Positions 53,186 through 61,409 of a stretch of 64,000 nucleotides of DNA are shown piece by piece. The position numbers and the translations under genes were made by a program. This DNA comes from Bdellovibrio bacteriovorus str. Tiberius (GTDB lineage: Bacteria; Bdellovibrionota; Bdellovibrionia; Bdellovibrionales; Bdellovibrionaceae), in contig NC_019567.1 of assembly GCF_000317895.1 (NCBI RefSeq), positions 372,001-436,000 of the forward strand, in the 5' to 3' direction. Numbering within the stretch: the stretch's first letter is position 1; each line of letters starts with the position of its first letter. The notes below the pieces were generated by a model. It searched no databases. It had not been told where the DNA came from and saw only the letters and a program-made list of their open reading frames with translations.

Positions 53186-53500
53186 ATGGTATATACAGAA
53201 ATAGAGGGGTTTGAATGGGACCAAAAAAAGGCTCAGGCGAACTTTGAAAAGCACCGGCTTCGATTTGAAGAGGCTATTAAGGCCTTTGACGATCCCTATG
53301 CTTTGATTGATGAAAGTTTAAAAAGAAGTGTGGGTTCAGAAAGCCGGGCGGTTTTGATTGGTGAAGCCGACGGTCGTATTGTCGTAGTCGTGGTTTTCAC
53401 TCTGCGAAGGCGAGGCAAATCGTTGCGAGTTATTAGTGCGAGGCGTGCCAGCAGAAAAGAAAGGAAACTTTATGAAGAAGCAAAAAGATTTTCGTTTTGA
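53186..53500 (+). CDS. brnT: BrnT-family toxin (RNase-like)
   Basis: 104 residues, usual for BrnT. Starts FEWDQKKAQANFEKHRLRFEEAIKAF, has a mid-part RAVLIGEADGRIVVVVVFTLRRRG, and ends RVISARRASRKERKLYEEA, all diagnostic. Known to be a ribonuclease toxin of the RelE fold, held in check by BrnA. The ATG has AAAGGG seven nt upstream. Overlaps brnA by 29 nt. Confidence 0.92.
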   Translation: MVYTEIEGFEWDQKKAQANFEKHRLRFEEAIKAFDDPYALIDESLKRSVGSESRAVLIGEADGRIVVVVVFTLRRRGKSLRVISARRASRKERKLYEEAKRFSF

Positions 53501-53741
53501 TAAGGCCCGTCGAGTCAGCCCGAAGGAGACCGAGGTCTTTAAAAAGGCGATTGAGACTACTTTGGGAGTCAAACGACCGGCTCGCGGTCGTCCCGAAAAA
53601 GCTGTCGGTGAAAAGTTCCAGCCGATTTCAATTCGACTGCATCCTATGATTATTGCTTGGGCAAAAAAGGAAGGGAAGCGTCGGGGTGTGGGCTATCAGA
53701 CTATTATTAATGAAGTATTAATGGCCAAAGCTGCTGCGTAG
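53472..53741 (+). CDS. brnA: BrnA-family antitoxin
   Basis: 89 residues from the ATG at 53472 after AAGGAAA, inside the end of brnT. The C-terminal ribbon-helix-helix reads PISIRLHPMIIAWAKKEGKRRGVGYQTIINEVL, typical of BrnA, which binds DNA and represses the operon. The Lys/Arg-rich N-terminus is the toxin-binding part. Its stop is within a perfect hairpin. Confidence 0.9.
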   Translation: MKKQKDFRFDKARRVSPKETEVFKKAIETTLGVKRPARGRPEKAVGEKFQPISIRLHPMIIAWAKKEGKRRGVGYQTIINEVLMAKAAA

Positions 53742-53762
53742 TTGGGGGAGGCCCCCAACTAC
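53738..53762. terminator. Perfect 11-bp hairpin over the brnA stop
   Basis: GTAGTTGGGGG (53738-53748) pairs exactly with CCCCCAACTAC (53752-53762) around AGG. It includes the brnA stop codon. No T run follows on either strand, so it may protect the mRNA end or act with the convergent porin gene 15 nt away. Confidence 0.7.
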
Positions 53763-53776
53763 GAGTTGTGCGGGTA

Positions 53777-54832
53777 CTAGAAGTGCGCCAGTGCGCCCAG
53801 GGTCACAACGCTGGCTTTGTCAGTCGCTGCGCCATCGCCATCCACGAAGGCATCTTCGTTGGACATGTCTTGACGGTATTCCACATACAGATTGAAGTTG
53901 TCGTTCAGGATAAATTTGTCGGTCACACTGATAGAGTTCACAGTGTCAGCCGCGCCATAACCGATTTCGTTGGCACCGCGGACCATCTCATAACGCAGAC
54001 CCAGGTTGTTGCGACCTAGACCATAAGTCAGTAGAACGGTGGTAGCGTCAGACCAGTGCAGGCGGTCGCCATCGGGTTTTGTCGTCAATGAATCATAGAT
54101 CAATGCTGCCAGGAAGTTTTCGGTGATCTGATAAGAGGCCCACACGCTGGAAGACGATCTTTCAGTTTTCACACCTGCTGGGTCATCAGTTCCCAGATAG
54201 TAACCTGCAAACCAGGTCAGACCTGCCGCTTTACCTGTTGCAGACAGTTCCGTTGTTTTGGTCGGGGAATAATCTTCACCGAACGCACCGTAAGCAGCTT
54301 GGTTATAAGTGGACAGGGTTGCAGTCAGCCAGTCACCGGCAACATACTTCGCGCGCAAACCTTCACCGTAACCAGGTACGATGCTTTGGTAGGCGATGGT
54401 TGTGCTGTAGAAAGCATTTTCATACTTCATCAGGGACTCATAGCCCATGGTGGTCAGGAAGCGACCGAAGCCTATATATAGATTAGGCATGGCTTTATAA
54501 AAGATCTCTGCTTGGTCCAGCATACCAAAGTTCGCTGTTTTGTTGTCTTCAACACCCGGAGAAGATTCTGCTCTATAAGATGTCGGTGCATAATTCAGGC
54601 GGGTCAGGAAGTAAACTTGTTCGGTTTCCTTACTGATCAGCACTTGAGCGTTGCGCAGACGGTACGCTTCATTTGAAACACCATCTGTGTTTTGCATGGC
54701 TGTATCTTTAGTGGAAATGAAGCTGTAATCGAAAGCGACCTCTCCATTAACTGTTAAGCCGGAGATTTCTGCGGCTTGCGCATTGAAACTGCCAAGCACC
54801 AGCAAAGCGGACAATAGCATTGGGATCTTCAC
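53777..54832 (-). CDS. Outer-membrane porin-like protein
   Basis: 351 residues from a GTG that follows AAGGAG. A signal peptide ends at NAQAA. The protein is strand-rich throughout with repeated YxxxF/W patterns (AFDYSFISTKD, AGYYLGTDD, LYVEYRQDM) and ends VVTLGALAHF with a terminal Phe, as inserted barrels do. Resembles single-chain porins of Proteobacteria, but the substrate is unknown. A 12-bp palindrome CTTATATATAAG (54841-54852) overlaps the ribosome site. Confidence 0.83.
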   Translation of the reverse strand: MKIPMLLSALLVLGSFNAQAAEISGLTVNGEVAFDYSFISTKDTAMQNTDGVSNEAYRLRNAQVLISKETEQVYFLTRLNYAPTSYRAESSPGVEDNKTANFGMLDQAEIFYKAMPNLYIGFGRFLTTMGYESLMKYENAFYSTTIAYQSIVPGYGEGLRAKYVAGDWLTATLSTYNQAAYGAFGEDYSPTKTTELSATGKAAGLTWFAGYYLGTDDPAGVKTERSSSSVWASYQITENFLAALIYDSLTTKPDGDRLHWSDATTVLLTYGLGRNNLGLRYEMVRGANEIGYGAADTVNSISVTDKFILNDNFNLYVEYRQDMSNEDAFVDGDGAATDKASVVTLGALAHF

Positions 54833-55336
54833 ATGAACTCCTTATATATAAGTTCAAAAGTTGGTTAAGTTTGGCTGAAAGGTTAAGACCGAGGTCCGGT
54901 TGTGTAACGTAAAATGTTTGTAAAGCTAGACCTTGATCCAGCATTCCAGACCTAAATGGAGCTTTTGCGTCAATTGTCATTTCCACATTTTATTTTGGAC
55001 CAACAAACAGCAGACAATTCACAACTATGCATCTTTCCCGAGGAAAAATTCGTGGTTTTACTTTTTCAATGAAAGCCGCTACTGGCGCGAGTTTGATTGG
55101 AATAAAAACTTTATAAAACGGGATTTTTAAGCGCTGGTACTTGGTAACAAAGTCCTGTGGAGTTGAAGTCACAGTCTTGATGCGTCTTTCGACTTTTTTG
55201 GTGGGTTGAAAACTTACCGAAAATTTTTGTTGTTGATCTTGGACTTGGTCCTCATTAGCATTTTTTCTGTAAACGATTAAAGCTTTTAATGGATTTAAAA
55301 GTTCATACGATTGCAACGAAACGAAAGGATGCAACA
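54833..55336. other. 504-nt divergent region between two outer-membrane protein genes
   Basis: AT-rich leaders of both genes. Open frames here on both strands lack ribosome sites and family traits. A long 5' leader is likely for the right-hand gene, whose start has AAAGGA upstream. No firm promoter boxes. Confidence 0.45.
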
Positions 55337-56380
55337 ATGAAAAAGATTCTAGTAGCAGCAGCTTTGACTATGGCAGCAGCTCCAGCAGCAATGGCTTCTA
55401 AAGCACGTGTAGAGGCTTTGGCTAACTCACGTCACGTTTTGGATTTCCAAACTGCGTTTGACAGACCTTACCAATTCATGGCGCTTTCTGAACAAGCGAC
55501 TATCGAATGGGGTCAAACTGGCGATACAGTTCCAGCAAACCCACACGCTGAAGGTGGTTTCGTAAAACGTCACGGTGACGATTCTGCATTCGGTCTTTAC
55601 TTCGGTCGTCGTTCTGCTGACTTCTCTGAAGTTATCGACACTGTAAACGCTGGTGGCGCGGGCTTGTTGAAAGAACAAAACGGTCTGAACTTCTTCTACG
55701 CTTCCAAATTGAACGATTGGACTTGGGGTGCGACTCTGAAATACTCCAACGGTAAAGATGATGCTAACGACGCAAAAGTTTCTTCCATGGGTGTTGCAGT
55801 TGCAGCTTCCAATGGCACTTGGGACTTCGAATTGGTTCAAGGCTTCACTGGCAAATCTGAGAACGCAGCGGCTGAAGTTGAATCCAAAGGTTTGACTAAC
55901 ATCACTGTTGGCTACCACATGTCTCCAGAAATGGAATTCTACGCTAACGCTAAAATGGTTAAAGTTGAAGGCGATGGCGCATTGGCTGGTCAAGAAATCG
56001 AGAAGAACTCTTATAAATTGGGTATGGTTAACACTCTATCCAAGTCTGAAGAAGGTAACTTCTTCTACGGTGTAGAAGTAGCTTCCGTTAAAACTAAAGA
56101 CGTTTCTGAGTCTCTGTTGCTTCCAGTTTACATGGGTGTTGAGCACAACGCAGCTTCTTGGTTGGTTCTTCGTGCATCCGTTGCTCAAAACGTGATCCTG
56201 AACGAAACTAAAGACGATGCCTCTGGTGACAAAACAGATCTTGATTCAACTGCAATGGCAGCTGGCGTAGGTATCAAATTCGGTAAATCTCTTATCGATG
56301 CTACCTTCACTCAAACTGATGCAGGTACAATCAACTCTGACAACTTGTTCTCTCAAGTTGCTTACACTTACACTTTCTAA
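55337..56380 (+). CDS. Probable major outer-membrane protein (porin-like)
   Basis: 347 residues from the ATG at 55337 after AAAGGA, where the signal peptide (AAALTMAAAPAAMAS) begins. Strand-rich, acidic, ending FSQVAYTYTF (terminal Phe, barrel-type). Codons are strongly biased to GAA, AAA, GTT, TCT and GCT and look more AT-rich than the neighbours, a sign of very high expression. Bdellovibrio is known to have an abundant own outer-membrane protein; its gene order relative to the flagellin and motor genes is compatible, but identity is inferred. Confidence 0.85.
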   Translation: MKKILVAAALTMAAAPAAMASKARVEALANSRHVLDFQTAFDRPYQFMALSEQATIEWGQTGDTVPANPHAEGGFVKRHGDDSAFGLYFGRRSADFSEVIDTVNAGGAGLLKEQNGLNFFYASKLNDWTWGATLKYSNGKDDANDAKVSSMGVAVAASNGTWDFELVQGFTGKSENAAAEVESKGLTNITVGYHMSPEMEFYANAKMVKVEGDGALAGQEIEKNSYKLGMVNTLSKSEEGNFFYGVEVASVKTKDVSESLLLPVYMGVEHNAASWLVLRASVAQNVILNETKDDASGDKTDLDSTAMAAGVGIKFGKSLIDATFTQTDAGTINSDNLFSQVAYTYTF

Positions 56381-56406
56381 GACCTAGTCTTAAAGTATAA
56401 GAACTC

Positions 56407-56440
56407 AAAGCCCAGGTAACCCCTGGGCTTTTTGTTTTTT
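56407..56440 (+). terminator. Terminator of the major outer-membrane protein gene
   Basis: AAAGCCCAGG (56407-56416) pairs exactly with CCTGGGCTTT (56422-56431), followed by TTGTTTTTT. Confidence 0.9.
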
Positions 56441-56663
56441 AAGAGTCCTTAATCCATTCTTTTCCGCTCCTGATCGCCCATTCGGACGATATCTTTCTGT
56501 TATTAATTCTGAAAAACTCAAGAAAAACTCAAATAGATTGGCGAGACAAACTCTTATAATGTCTGCTGACTAAGTTGATGTTAGTTTACTTTTTAACATA
56601 GCTTTAACAACTAAAGCGTATAACAGATTTCTTTATTGGTAATATTGAACGTTGGAAGGAGCC

Positions 56664-57296
56664 ATGGAGAAAAAGATACTTCTTGTTGATGACAACAAGG
56701 ATTTCGCCCTGCTTTTTCAGGCTAAATTCAGTCATTTGGGAAAGATTGAGTGTGCTTCCACTTTCGCGGAAGCAAAGCGATTGATCGAAGATCAGTCCTG
56801 GGATCTGTTTTTCCTGGATCACACGCTGGATGAACAGACTTGCTTTGAGCTTATTCCGCCGATTCGTGAGCGCAGTCCTCGCGCCTTTATCATGATTGTT
56901 TCCGGGAATGCTGACAAGGACATGGCTATTCGTGCGGTTAACAGCGGCGTCAGCGGTTTCCTGGAAAAACCTATCAATGAAGGGGACCTGCAAAGCCGCC
57001 TTGCCGCTATTGGCTGGTATGAAGCGCACATCTCGTTGGATGATAAAAACCGCAGCATCTATGTGTCCGGCAACAGTCATGCCCTGACAAAAGTGGAATA
57101 CATGATTCTACGAATTCTAATGGATAAAAAGAATCAACTGGTCACGCGTATTGAACTGGAAGAAAACATCTGGGGCGGACGCCACATCGTGAAGAACTCT
57201 CTGGACACTCACTTGTATAATCTGAAGCGAAAGGTGCCGGAGCTTAAAGGACGGCTGTCCTCGATTCATGGGACTGGATACCTGCTGAAGATCTGA
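56664..57296 (+). CDS. Orphan response regulator, OmpR/PhoB-type output domain
   Basis: 210 residues from the ATG at 56664 after GGAAGGAG. The receiver has LLVDDNKDFA (acid pair), DLFFLDHTL (phospho-acceptor Asp), IVSGNAD and FLEKPINEG (conserved Lys). The C-terminal winged helix reads TRIELEENIWGGRHIVKNSLDTHLYNLKRKV. No kinase is adjacent. It is a clear paralogue of the regulator at 60.7 kb (shared N-x-LDTHL-x-N motif), so it might share that kinase. Confidence 0.92.
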   Translation: MEKKILLVDDNKDFALLFQAKFSHLGKIECASTFAEAKRLIEDQSWDLFFLDHTLDEQTCFELIPPIRERSPRAFIMIVSGNADKDMAIRAVNSGVSGFLEKPINEGDLQSRLAAIGWYEAHISLDDKNRSIYVSGNSHALTKVEYMILRILMDKKNQLVTRIELEENIWGGRHIVKNSLDTHLYNLKRKVPELKGRLSSIHGTGYLLKI

Positions 57297-57298
57297 TG

Positions 57299-57331
57299 AA
57301 AAACCCCACTCCGAAAGAGCGGGGTTTTTTT
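57299..57331. terminator. Bidirectional terminator between response regulator and lipoprotein genes
   Basis: AAACCCCaCTC pairs with GAGcGGGGTTT (one mismatch) and is followed by T runs on both strands. Confidence 0.85.
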
Positions 57332-57335
57332 GATT

Positions 57336-58241
57336 TTATTTGCTTGCTTGTTGAGTGAAGCAAATGTCTTTCGCCGTAGGGCCGGCGGCGGTAGAGCCAT
57401 CAGCATATTTCAGCGTGATCGAGCCACCTTTCAAGCAGCGGTCCGCTTCATCAAAGTTGTAACCTGAAGAGGCAATGCTCAAAGTGACCAGGCCTTTTCC
57501 TTCTTTATAGATCTGGACGTAGCCTGTTGCAGTCGATGCTGCGCTGGTTTCCGGATCAGTTACTGCCAGGGTCAACCAGAAGGCCATATAACCATTTTCA
57601 ATTTTAGGTTCAACGGCATTGTTGTAGCCACCATTTTTGTAGTTCATGACCATTGTAGCTTTGGCGATATCAAGGGTCAGGCTTCCGGCTGCATAGCCTT
57701 TCGCAATCACAGTTCCAGAGCCGTTTTTCCAGGTGGTGTCGCCTTTGCCTGTCATTGAACCATTGGATTCTGGTGAAGAATCATTGGCATCGGTGGAAGT
57801 CAGGCTGGAGTTTTCAATCCAGGTCAAACCTGCAAAGTCGCCATCGGTCTCGGTTTCGGTGCAGTTAACGAATTTCACGCTCAGGTTCTTTTTGAAGCCA
57901 TCCTGATCCTGATCGACCCAGTCAGATTCAGGAGTGATCGCCTGCATGCAAGAGTCGCCACCACGTGGTTTGTGGAATGCCGGAAGCTGGCTTGTAAATG
58001 TGCTGATATCAAATGAGCTCACCGCATTGTTAAGCAAAGTGGTTGTTTGAGCGCCACTGCCGGAGATGGTGTCCATTTCAGCGGAAGTTCCTTTCGCCGC
58101 CGTTGGAGGTGCTGTGATACTGGAACTTGGGGCTGCAACATCTCCACTTGCAGAACCGCCACCACCGCCGCCGCCACCCGAGCAAGCTGCCAAAGAAAGA
58201 AGGGCCACAGACAACGAACACTTCAAGATTTGAGTCTTCAT
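57336..58241 (-). CDS. Lipoprotein, hypothetical
   Basis: 301 residues from the ATG at 58241; AGGAG lies 10 nt upstream. The lipoprotein signal ends LAAC, followed by an eight-Gly stretch and a Ser/Ala/Pro-rich linker to about 60. The body is rich in Asn, Gly, Ser and Thr, with two Cys-containing stretches (DSCMQAITPES, KFVNCTETE), likely beta. Ends near RCLKGGSITLKYADG. Surface-exposed lipoprotein is plausible. No family recognised. Confidence 0.78.
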   Translation of the reverse strand: MKTQILKCSLSVALLSLAACSGGGGGGGGSASGDVAAPSSSITAPPTAAKGTSAEMDTISGSGAQTTTLLNNAVSSFDISTFTSQLPAFHKPRGGDSCMQAITPESDWVDQDQDGFKKNLSVKFVNCTETETDGDFAGLTWIENSSLTSTDANDSSPESNGSMTGKGDTTWKNGSGTVIAKGYAAGSLTLDIAKATMVMNYKNGGYNNAVEPKIENGYMAFWLTLAVTDPETSAASTATGYVQIYKEGKGLVTLSIASSGYNFDEADRCLKGGSITLKYADGSTAAGPTAKDICFTQQASK

Positions 58242-58340
58242 CAAATTAATCTCCTATATGTTTGATGGAATACTCATGTTAGGGCGCAGTGATTTGAATT
58301 GGCCATTCAAGAGGATTTCAATCGAAGACCAGTGGTCCAG

Positions 58341-58380
58341 AAAAGGGAAAACCCAAGCCCTGGGGGGAAGGCTTGGGTTT
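58341..58380 (-). terminator. Terminator of the 59-residue gene
   Basis: On the minus strand AAACCCAAGCC pairs exactly with GGCTTGGGTTT and is followed by TCCCTTTT. Lies 27 nt past the small gene's stop. Confidence 0.8.
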
Positions 58381-58406
58381 GGGGGAACTTGAATTAAATT
58401 AGCTAA

Positions 58407-58586
58407 TTACTGAATGCCAGAGTTTGTAGTAGTCTTAACAACCTTCACAGTCGGGGAAAACTTGGACTGAGAAGCTGTGTGAGCGTGACGGCCCATGTTT
58501 GCTTTGTCTGCACATTTAGTAGCACCGAAAGAAGCTGTAGCTGACATTGTGATGATTGCTGCTGTGATGATTTTAGTGAATGTCAT
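58407..58586 (-). CDS. Small secreted protein (59 residues), hypothetical
   Basis: The ATG at 58586 follows AAGGAG with a 6-nt spacer, and the 60-codon frame ends in TAA ahead of a strong terminator. A signal peptide (TFTKIITAAIITMSATASFGA) takes up 22 residues. The mature peptide of about 37 residues is basic, with one Cys near its start, His-rich GRHAHTA, and Thr/Val-rich end KVVKTTTNSG. Codon choice (GCT, ACT, AAA) suggests good expression. Unrecognised; possibly an exported peptide or envelope subunit. Confidence 0.7.
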   Translation of the reverse strand: MTFTKIITAAIITMSATASFGATKCADKANMGRHAHTASQSKFSPTVKVVKTTTNSGIQ

Positions 58587-58587
58587 T

Positions 58588-58616
58588 TTGAACTCCTTTG
58601 TAACAAGCGGTATACA
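58588..58616 (+). promoter_or_regulatory. Candidate promoter for the rhtA-like gene
   Basis: TTGAAC (58588-58593), a 17-nt spacer, and TATACA (58611-58616). It would start RNA about 58623, seven nt before the small frame at 58630. It overlaps the ribosome site of the divergent 59-residue gene. Confidence 0.45.
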
Positions 58617-58629
58617 TACACCTATTGCT

Positions 58630-58764
58630 ATGATCGTGCCATGGTGGGTGTTTAAAGATGAGAATCCATCGACCTGCTGTCAGGCACTTAGCAAGCGCGA
58701 TTCTCAGTGTGAGACCGGCCTGACACTTTCGGCCCAAGAGCGCGCGCACCTGTTAGAAAAGTGA
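58630..58764 (+). CDS. Possible 44-residue protein ahead of rhtA
   Basis: ATG at 58630, no ribosome site, but only seven nt from the predicted transcript start, so it might be leaderless. Product starts IVPWWVFKDENPSTCCQAL and ends ERAHLLEK, with three Cys. Stop 14 nt before the rhtA-like GTG. It could equally be untranslated leader. Confidence 0.3.
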   Translation: MIVPWWVFKDENPSTCCQALSKRDSQCETGLTLSAQERAHLLEK

Positions 58765-58778
58765 CGGAGAACCCTTGA

Positions 58779-59618
58779 GTGCAACCGCTGTATAAATCCA
58801 TCTATCTTATTTTGATCGCCATGATTTCCATTCAGTTTGGCGCTTCGGTGGCCAAGGGGCTTTTCCCGGTGGCGGGACCAGCAGGAACCACAGCGTTGCG
58901 GGTTTTCATTTCGGCATTGATTCTTGTTTTGGTGATGCGCCCATGGAAAGAAAAATTCACAGCACTCGGTCTGCGCAGAATCGCAGCTTATGGTATTTCC
59001 CTGGGGCTGATGAATCTTCTGTTCTATTTTGCTCTTGAACGTATTCCTCTGGGAATCGCCGTGGCGTTGGAGTTCACGGGACCCCTGACAGTGGCGCTGT
59101 TTTCTTCAAAGCGCATTTTGGATTTGGTGTGGGCGGTGCTGGCGGGTTTGGGTATTTATCTGATTCTGCCTTTGTCTGAAGTCAGTCAGGCGTTGGATAT
59201 GGTCGGAGTTTTGCTGGCGCTGGCGGCGGGATTCTTCTGGGCTCTTTACATTGTCTTTGGCAAGTCGACGGGGAAAGAAAATTCCTCTTCCGCAACTGCG
59301 GCGGTGGGAATGTGTTTTGCGGCGGCGGTGACTTTCCCGGTGGGTCTGTATACGAACTTTGATCAGGTGGTGAATCCATCGTTGTGGATGATGGGGTTTG
59401 TAATTGCGATTCTTTCCAGTGCCTTGCCGTATTCACTTGAAATGAAGGCCATGCAAAACATGCCGGCAAAAACCTTTGGAATTCTGATGAGTCTGGAACC
59501 GGCGTTTGCGACGATGATCGGAATTTTGTTCCTGAGCGAATCGCTGATGCCTTCGCAGTGGGTGGCCATCGGTTGTATTATGGCGGCTTCGGCGGGAAGC
59601 ACACTCACAGCACGTTAA
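58779..59618 (+). CDS. rhtA: EamA/RhtA-family inner-membrane exporter
   Basis: 279 residues with about ten membrane helices in two EamA halves. The opening MISIQFGASVAKGLFP and GPAGTTALRVFISALIL closely match RhtA, which exports threonine and homoserine in E. coli. The second half holds ALPYSLEMKAMQNMPAKTFGILMSLEPAFATMIG, also an RhtA/EamA signature. Starts at GTG (GGAG 9 nt upstream). Ends with a 4-nt overlap to the convergent kinase gene. Confidence 0.9.
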   Translation: MQPLYKSIYLILIAMISIQFGASVAKGLFPVAGPAGTTALRVFISALILVLVMRPWKEKFTALGLRRIAAYGISLGLMNLLFYFALERIPLGIAVALEFTGPLTVALFSSKRILDLVWAVLAGLGIYLILPLSEVSQALDMVGVLLALAAGFFWALYIVFGKSTGKENSSSATAAVGMCFAAAVTFPVGLYTNFDQVVNPSLWMMGFVIAILSSALPYSLEMKAMQNMPAKTFGILMSLEPAFATMIGILFLSESLMPSQWVAIGCIMAASAGSTLTAR

Positions 59619-60757
59619 GCGGTCTTTGCGGGAAAGCGCATGGACACGTGCAGCCCTGAAGATTCAAAGCTGATGCGGGCTGAAATACCAAGGTCATGCA
59701 AGTCGGCATGAATAATTTCAAGCCCAATTCCAGAGTTTCCACCTTCGTCCCTGACGTCGGAAGAAAGTGTGCCCGCGTTGTCCTGATAGATCAAAGTTTC
59801 ATTCTTCCAGAAAACCTTAATGGCTGGTGATACAGTTTTCTTTCTTTCGAAAGCTTCCATGGAATTGAGCAGCAGATTAAAGAAGACGGACCTTAGCACG
59901 TCTTCATCAGACTGAACCATTCGGCTGGGTAATGAGCTGGTTTCAATATTTTTCAGACGACGCTCTAGAATCTGACAGGCATTGCCAAAGGCCTGGGAAA
60001 CACAGACTTCACGGATGTCTTTTTGCGGTTTGGACATCAGATTTACCGAGCGCAGAACATCCCGCACATGCTTCATCTCACTGTTAAGGTTCTGCACCTG
60101 GGCTTTGTAGCCCTCAAAGGTCCACTGGCTGGCATCGGCGTTGATGGATTCAAAAAGAAGGATGGGCGAAGACAGCATGCCCTTTACGTCATGAAGCAGG
60201 CGCTGGGTTTCATGCCCAATGCGACTAAGGCGCATCAGACGTTCTTTTTCTCTTCTGGAGGTATTGATGGCGTACTTTTGAATAATCCAGGTCAGAATGA
60301 AGAAGAACAGAATAATCGTGATCCAGTCCTTGCGGGAAGGCGGTGGCACTGTCCAGTTCAATTGATCCTGAAGTTCGTACATCGCAAGGAAACCCAGCAT
60401 CCCAAAGCCAAAGACGGAAGGAAACAGCCATTGTCGTTTGGTTTTGATGAAGGCACAGCCGATGGCACATTGAAGATAGGCCGCTTCGTACAAAGGCAGA
60501 AACCACATCATCGAAAGGCAGTACGCAATGCAGGCCACAAAAAGAATGAAACGGGGAGTGTCTGCTTCGAGTCGCCGACTGAAGAAAAAGAAGGCCGATA
60601 TTCCCAGGGTCAGCAGGATAAAGCCCAGCTTGCTTGCTAGAAAAATGCTTTGCAGGTGGGGTTCCACTCTGAAGACATCCGGATAAATGGTGACCGAAGT
60701 CAGCAAAGCCGCGACAAGGGAAACTGCCGCAGGAAAGCTGAATGAATTAATCTTCAT
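59615..60757 (-). CDS. Membrane sensor histidine kinase
   Basis: 380 residues. Five or six N-terminal membrane helices (to about 165) with no sizeable periplasmic sensor, then a kinase core: IGHETQRLLHDVKGMLSS (the His is in LLHDVKG), NLLLNSMEAFER (N box) and GNSGIGLEII (G box). The signal is probably sensed in or near the membrane. Its start overlaps the regulator gene by 11 nt, so they form a coupled pair. Confidence 0.87.
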   Translation of the reverse strand: MKINSFSFPAAVSLVAALLTSVTIYPDVFRVEPHLQSIFLASKLGFILLTLGISAFFFFSRRLEADTPRFILFVACIAYCLSMMWFLPLYEAAYLQCAIGCAFIKTKRQWLFPSVFGFGMLGFLAMYELQDQLNWTVPPPSRKDWITIILFFFILTWIIQKYAINTSRREKERLMRLSRIGHETQRLLHDVKGMLSSPILLFESINADASQWTFEGYKAQVQNLNSEMKHVRDVLRSVNLMSKPQKDIREVCVSQAFGNACQILERRLKNIETSSLPSRMVQSDEDVLRSVFFNLLLNSMEAFERKKTVSPAIKVFWKNETLIYQDNAGTLSSDVRDEGGNSGIGLEIIHADLHDLGISARISFESSGLHVSMRFPAKTA

Positions 60758-61409
60758 AGCAATAGCCGCGTCCGTGAATCACCTGAAGGCTGGTGCGGAA
60801 TGGAGGAAGCTTGTTTTTTATATTCAGCAGATGCGTATCAAGTGCATTGCGGCTGACGTGGCTTTCACCCCATAAATGCTGGATCAGCTGTTCACGTTCA
60901 ACCGTGGTTCCGCGATGGCGGATAAAGAAGCTGACAATCTGGGACTGAGTTTGGGTCAGAACGATATCTTCACCGTTGTAACGGACTGTGCGTTTTTTCA
61001 GATCCAGTTCGAAGTGACGTCCTTTAATGATATCGCTTTGAGTTCCGGTAGAGACCGCGCTTTCAAGCAGACGCAAAAGATCCGCCAGGGACAGCGGCTT
61101 TTCCAGGAAACCAAAGACCTGCAGATTCAAAAATCCAATGGCCATTTTTACGGTGACTTCACCGGTCACCACAATAACCGGTGGCCGCTGTGGATCGGCG
61201 TTCAGGGCTTTCAGGATTTCGTGCCCGGTTTCATTTCCCAAATTGAAGTCCAGTAAAATGGCCTGGATGCTTTGTTCTTTCAGGATCTGCTGCGCTTGTT
61301 CCAGATTGGCAGCACAGTGCAAACGATAACGCGCCTGAAGAGCCGTAGAAAGGCCTTTCAGGAAAGAGATGTCACCATCGATAGCAAGAATAGGGACCGG
61401 GCTGTTCAT
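60747..61409 (-). CDS. Response regulator, OmpR/PhoB-type, paired with the sensor kinase
   Basis: 220 residues from the ATG at 61409. The receiver keeps the acceptor Asp (ILLDFNLGN) and FLEKPLSLA, while the first acidic pair is spaced as IDGD. The winged-helix domain reads EREQLIQHLWGESHVSRNALDTHLLNIKNKL. Paralogous to the orphan regulator at 56.7 kb. No ribosome site is clear. Confidence 0.9.
   Translation of the reverse strand: MNSPVPILAIDGDISFLKGLSTALQARYRLHCAANLEQAQQILKEQSIQAILLDFNLGNETGHEILKALNADPQRPPVIVVTGEVTVKMAIGFLNLQVFGFLEKPLSLADLLRLLESAVSTGTQSDIIKGRHFELDLKKRTVRYNGEDIVLTQTQSQIVSFFIRHRGTTVEREQLIQHLWGESHVSRNALDTHLLNIKNKLPPFRTSLQVIHGRGYCYED

Noticed and set aside
54990-55337. 115-codon frame on the minus strand in the leader of the major outer-membrane protein gene.
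   Set aside because: It begins at the other gene's start codon, lacks a ribosome site and has no signal or domain.
58495-58764. 89-codon frame taken in full.
   Set aside because: Its first half is antisense to the 59-residue secreted protein; only the last 45 codons (from 58630) are worth a cautious entry.
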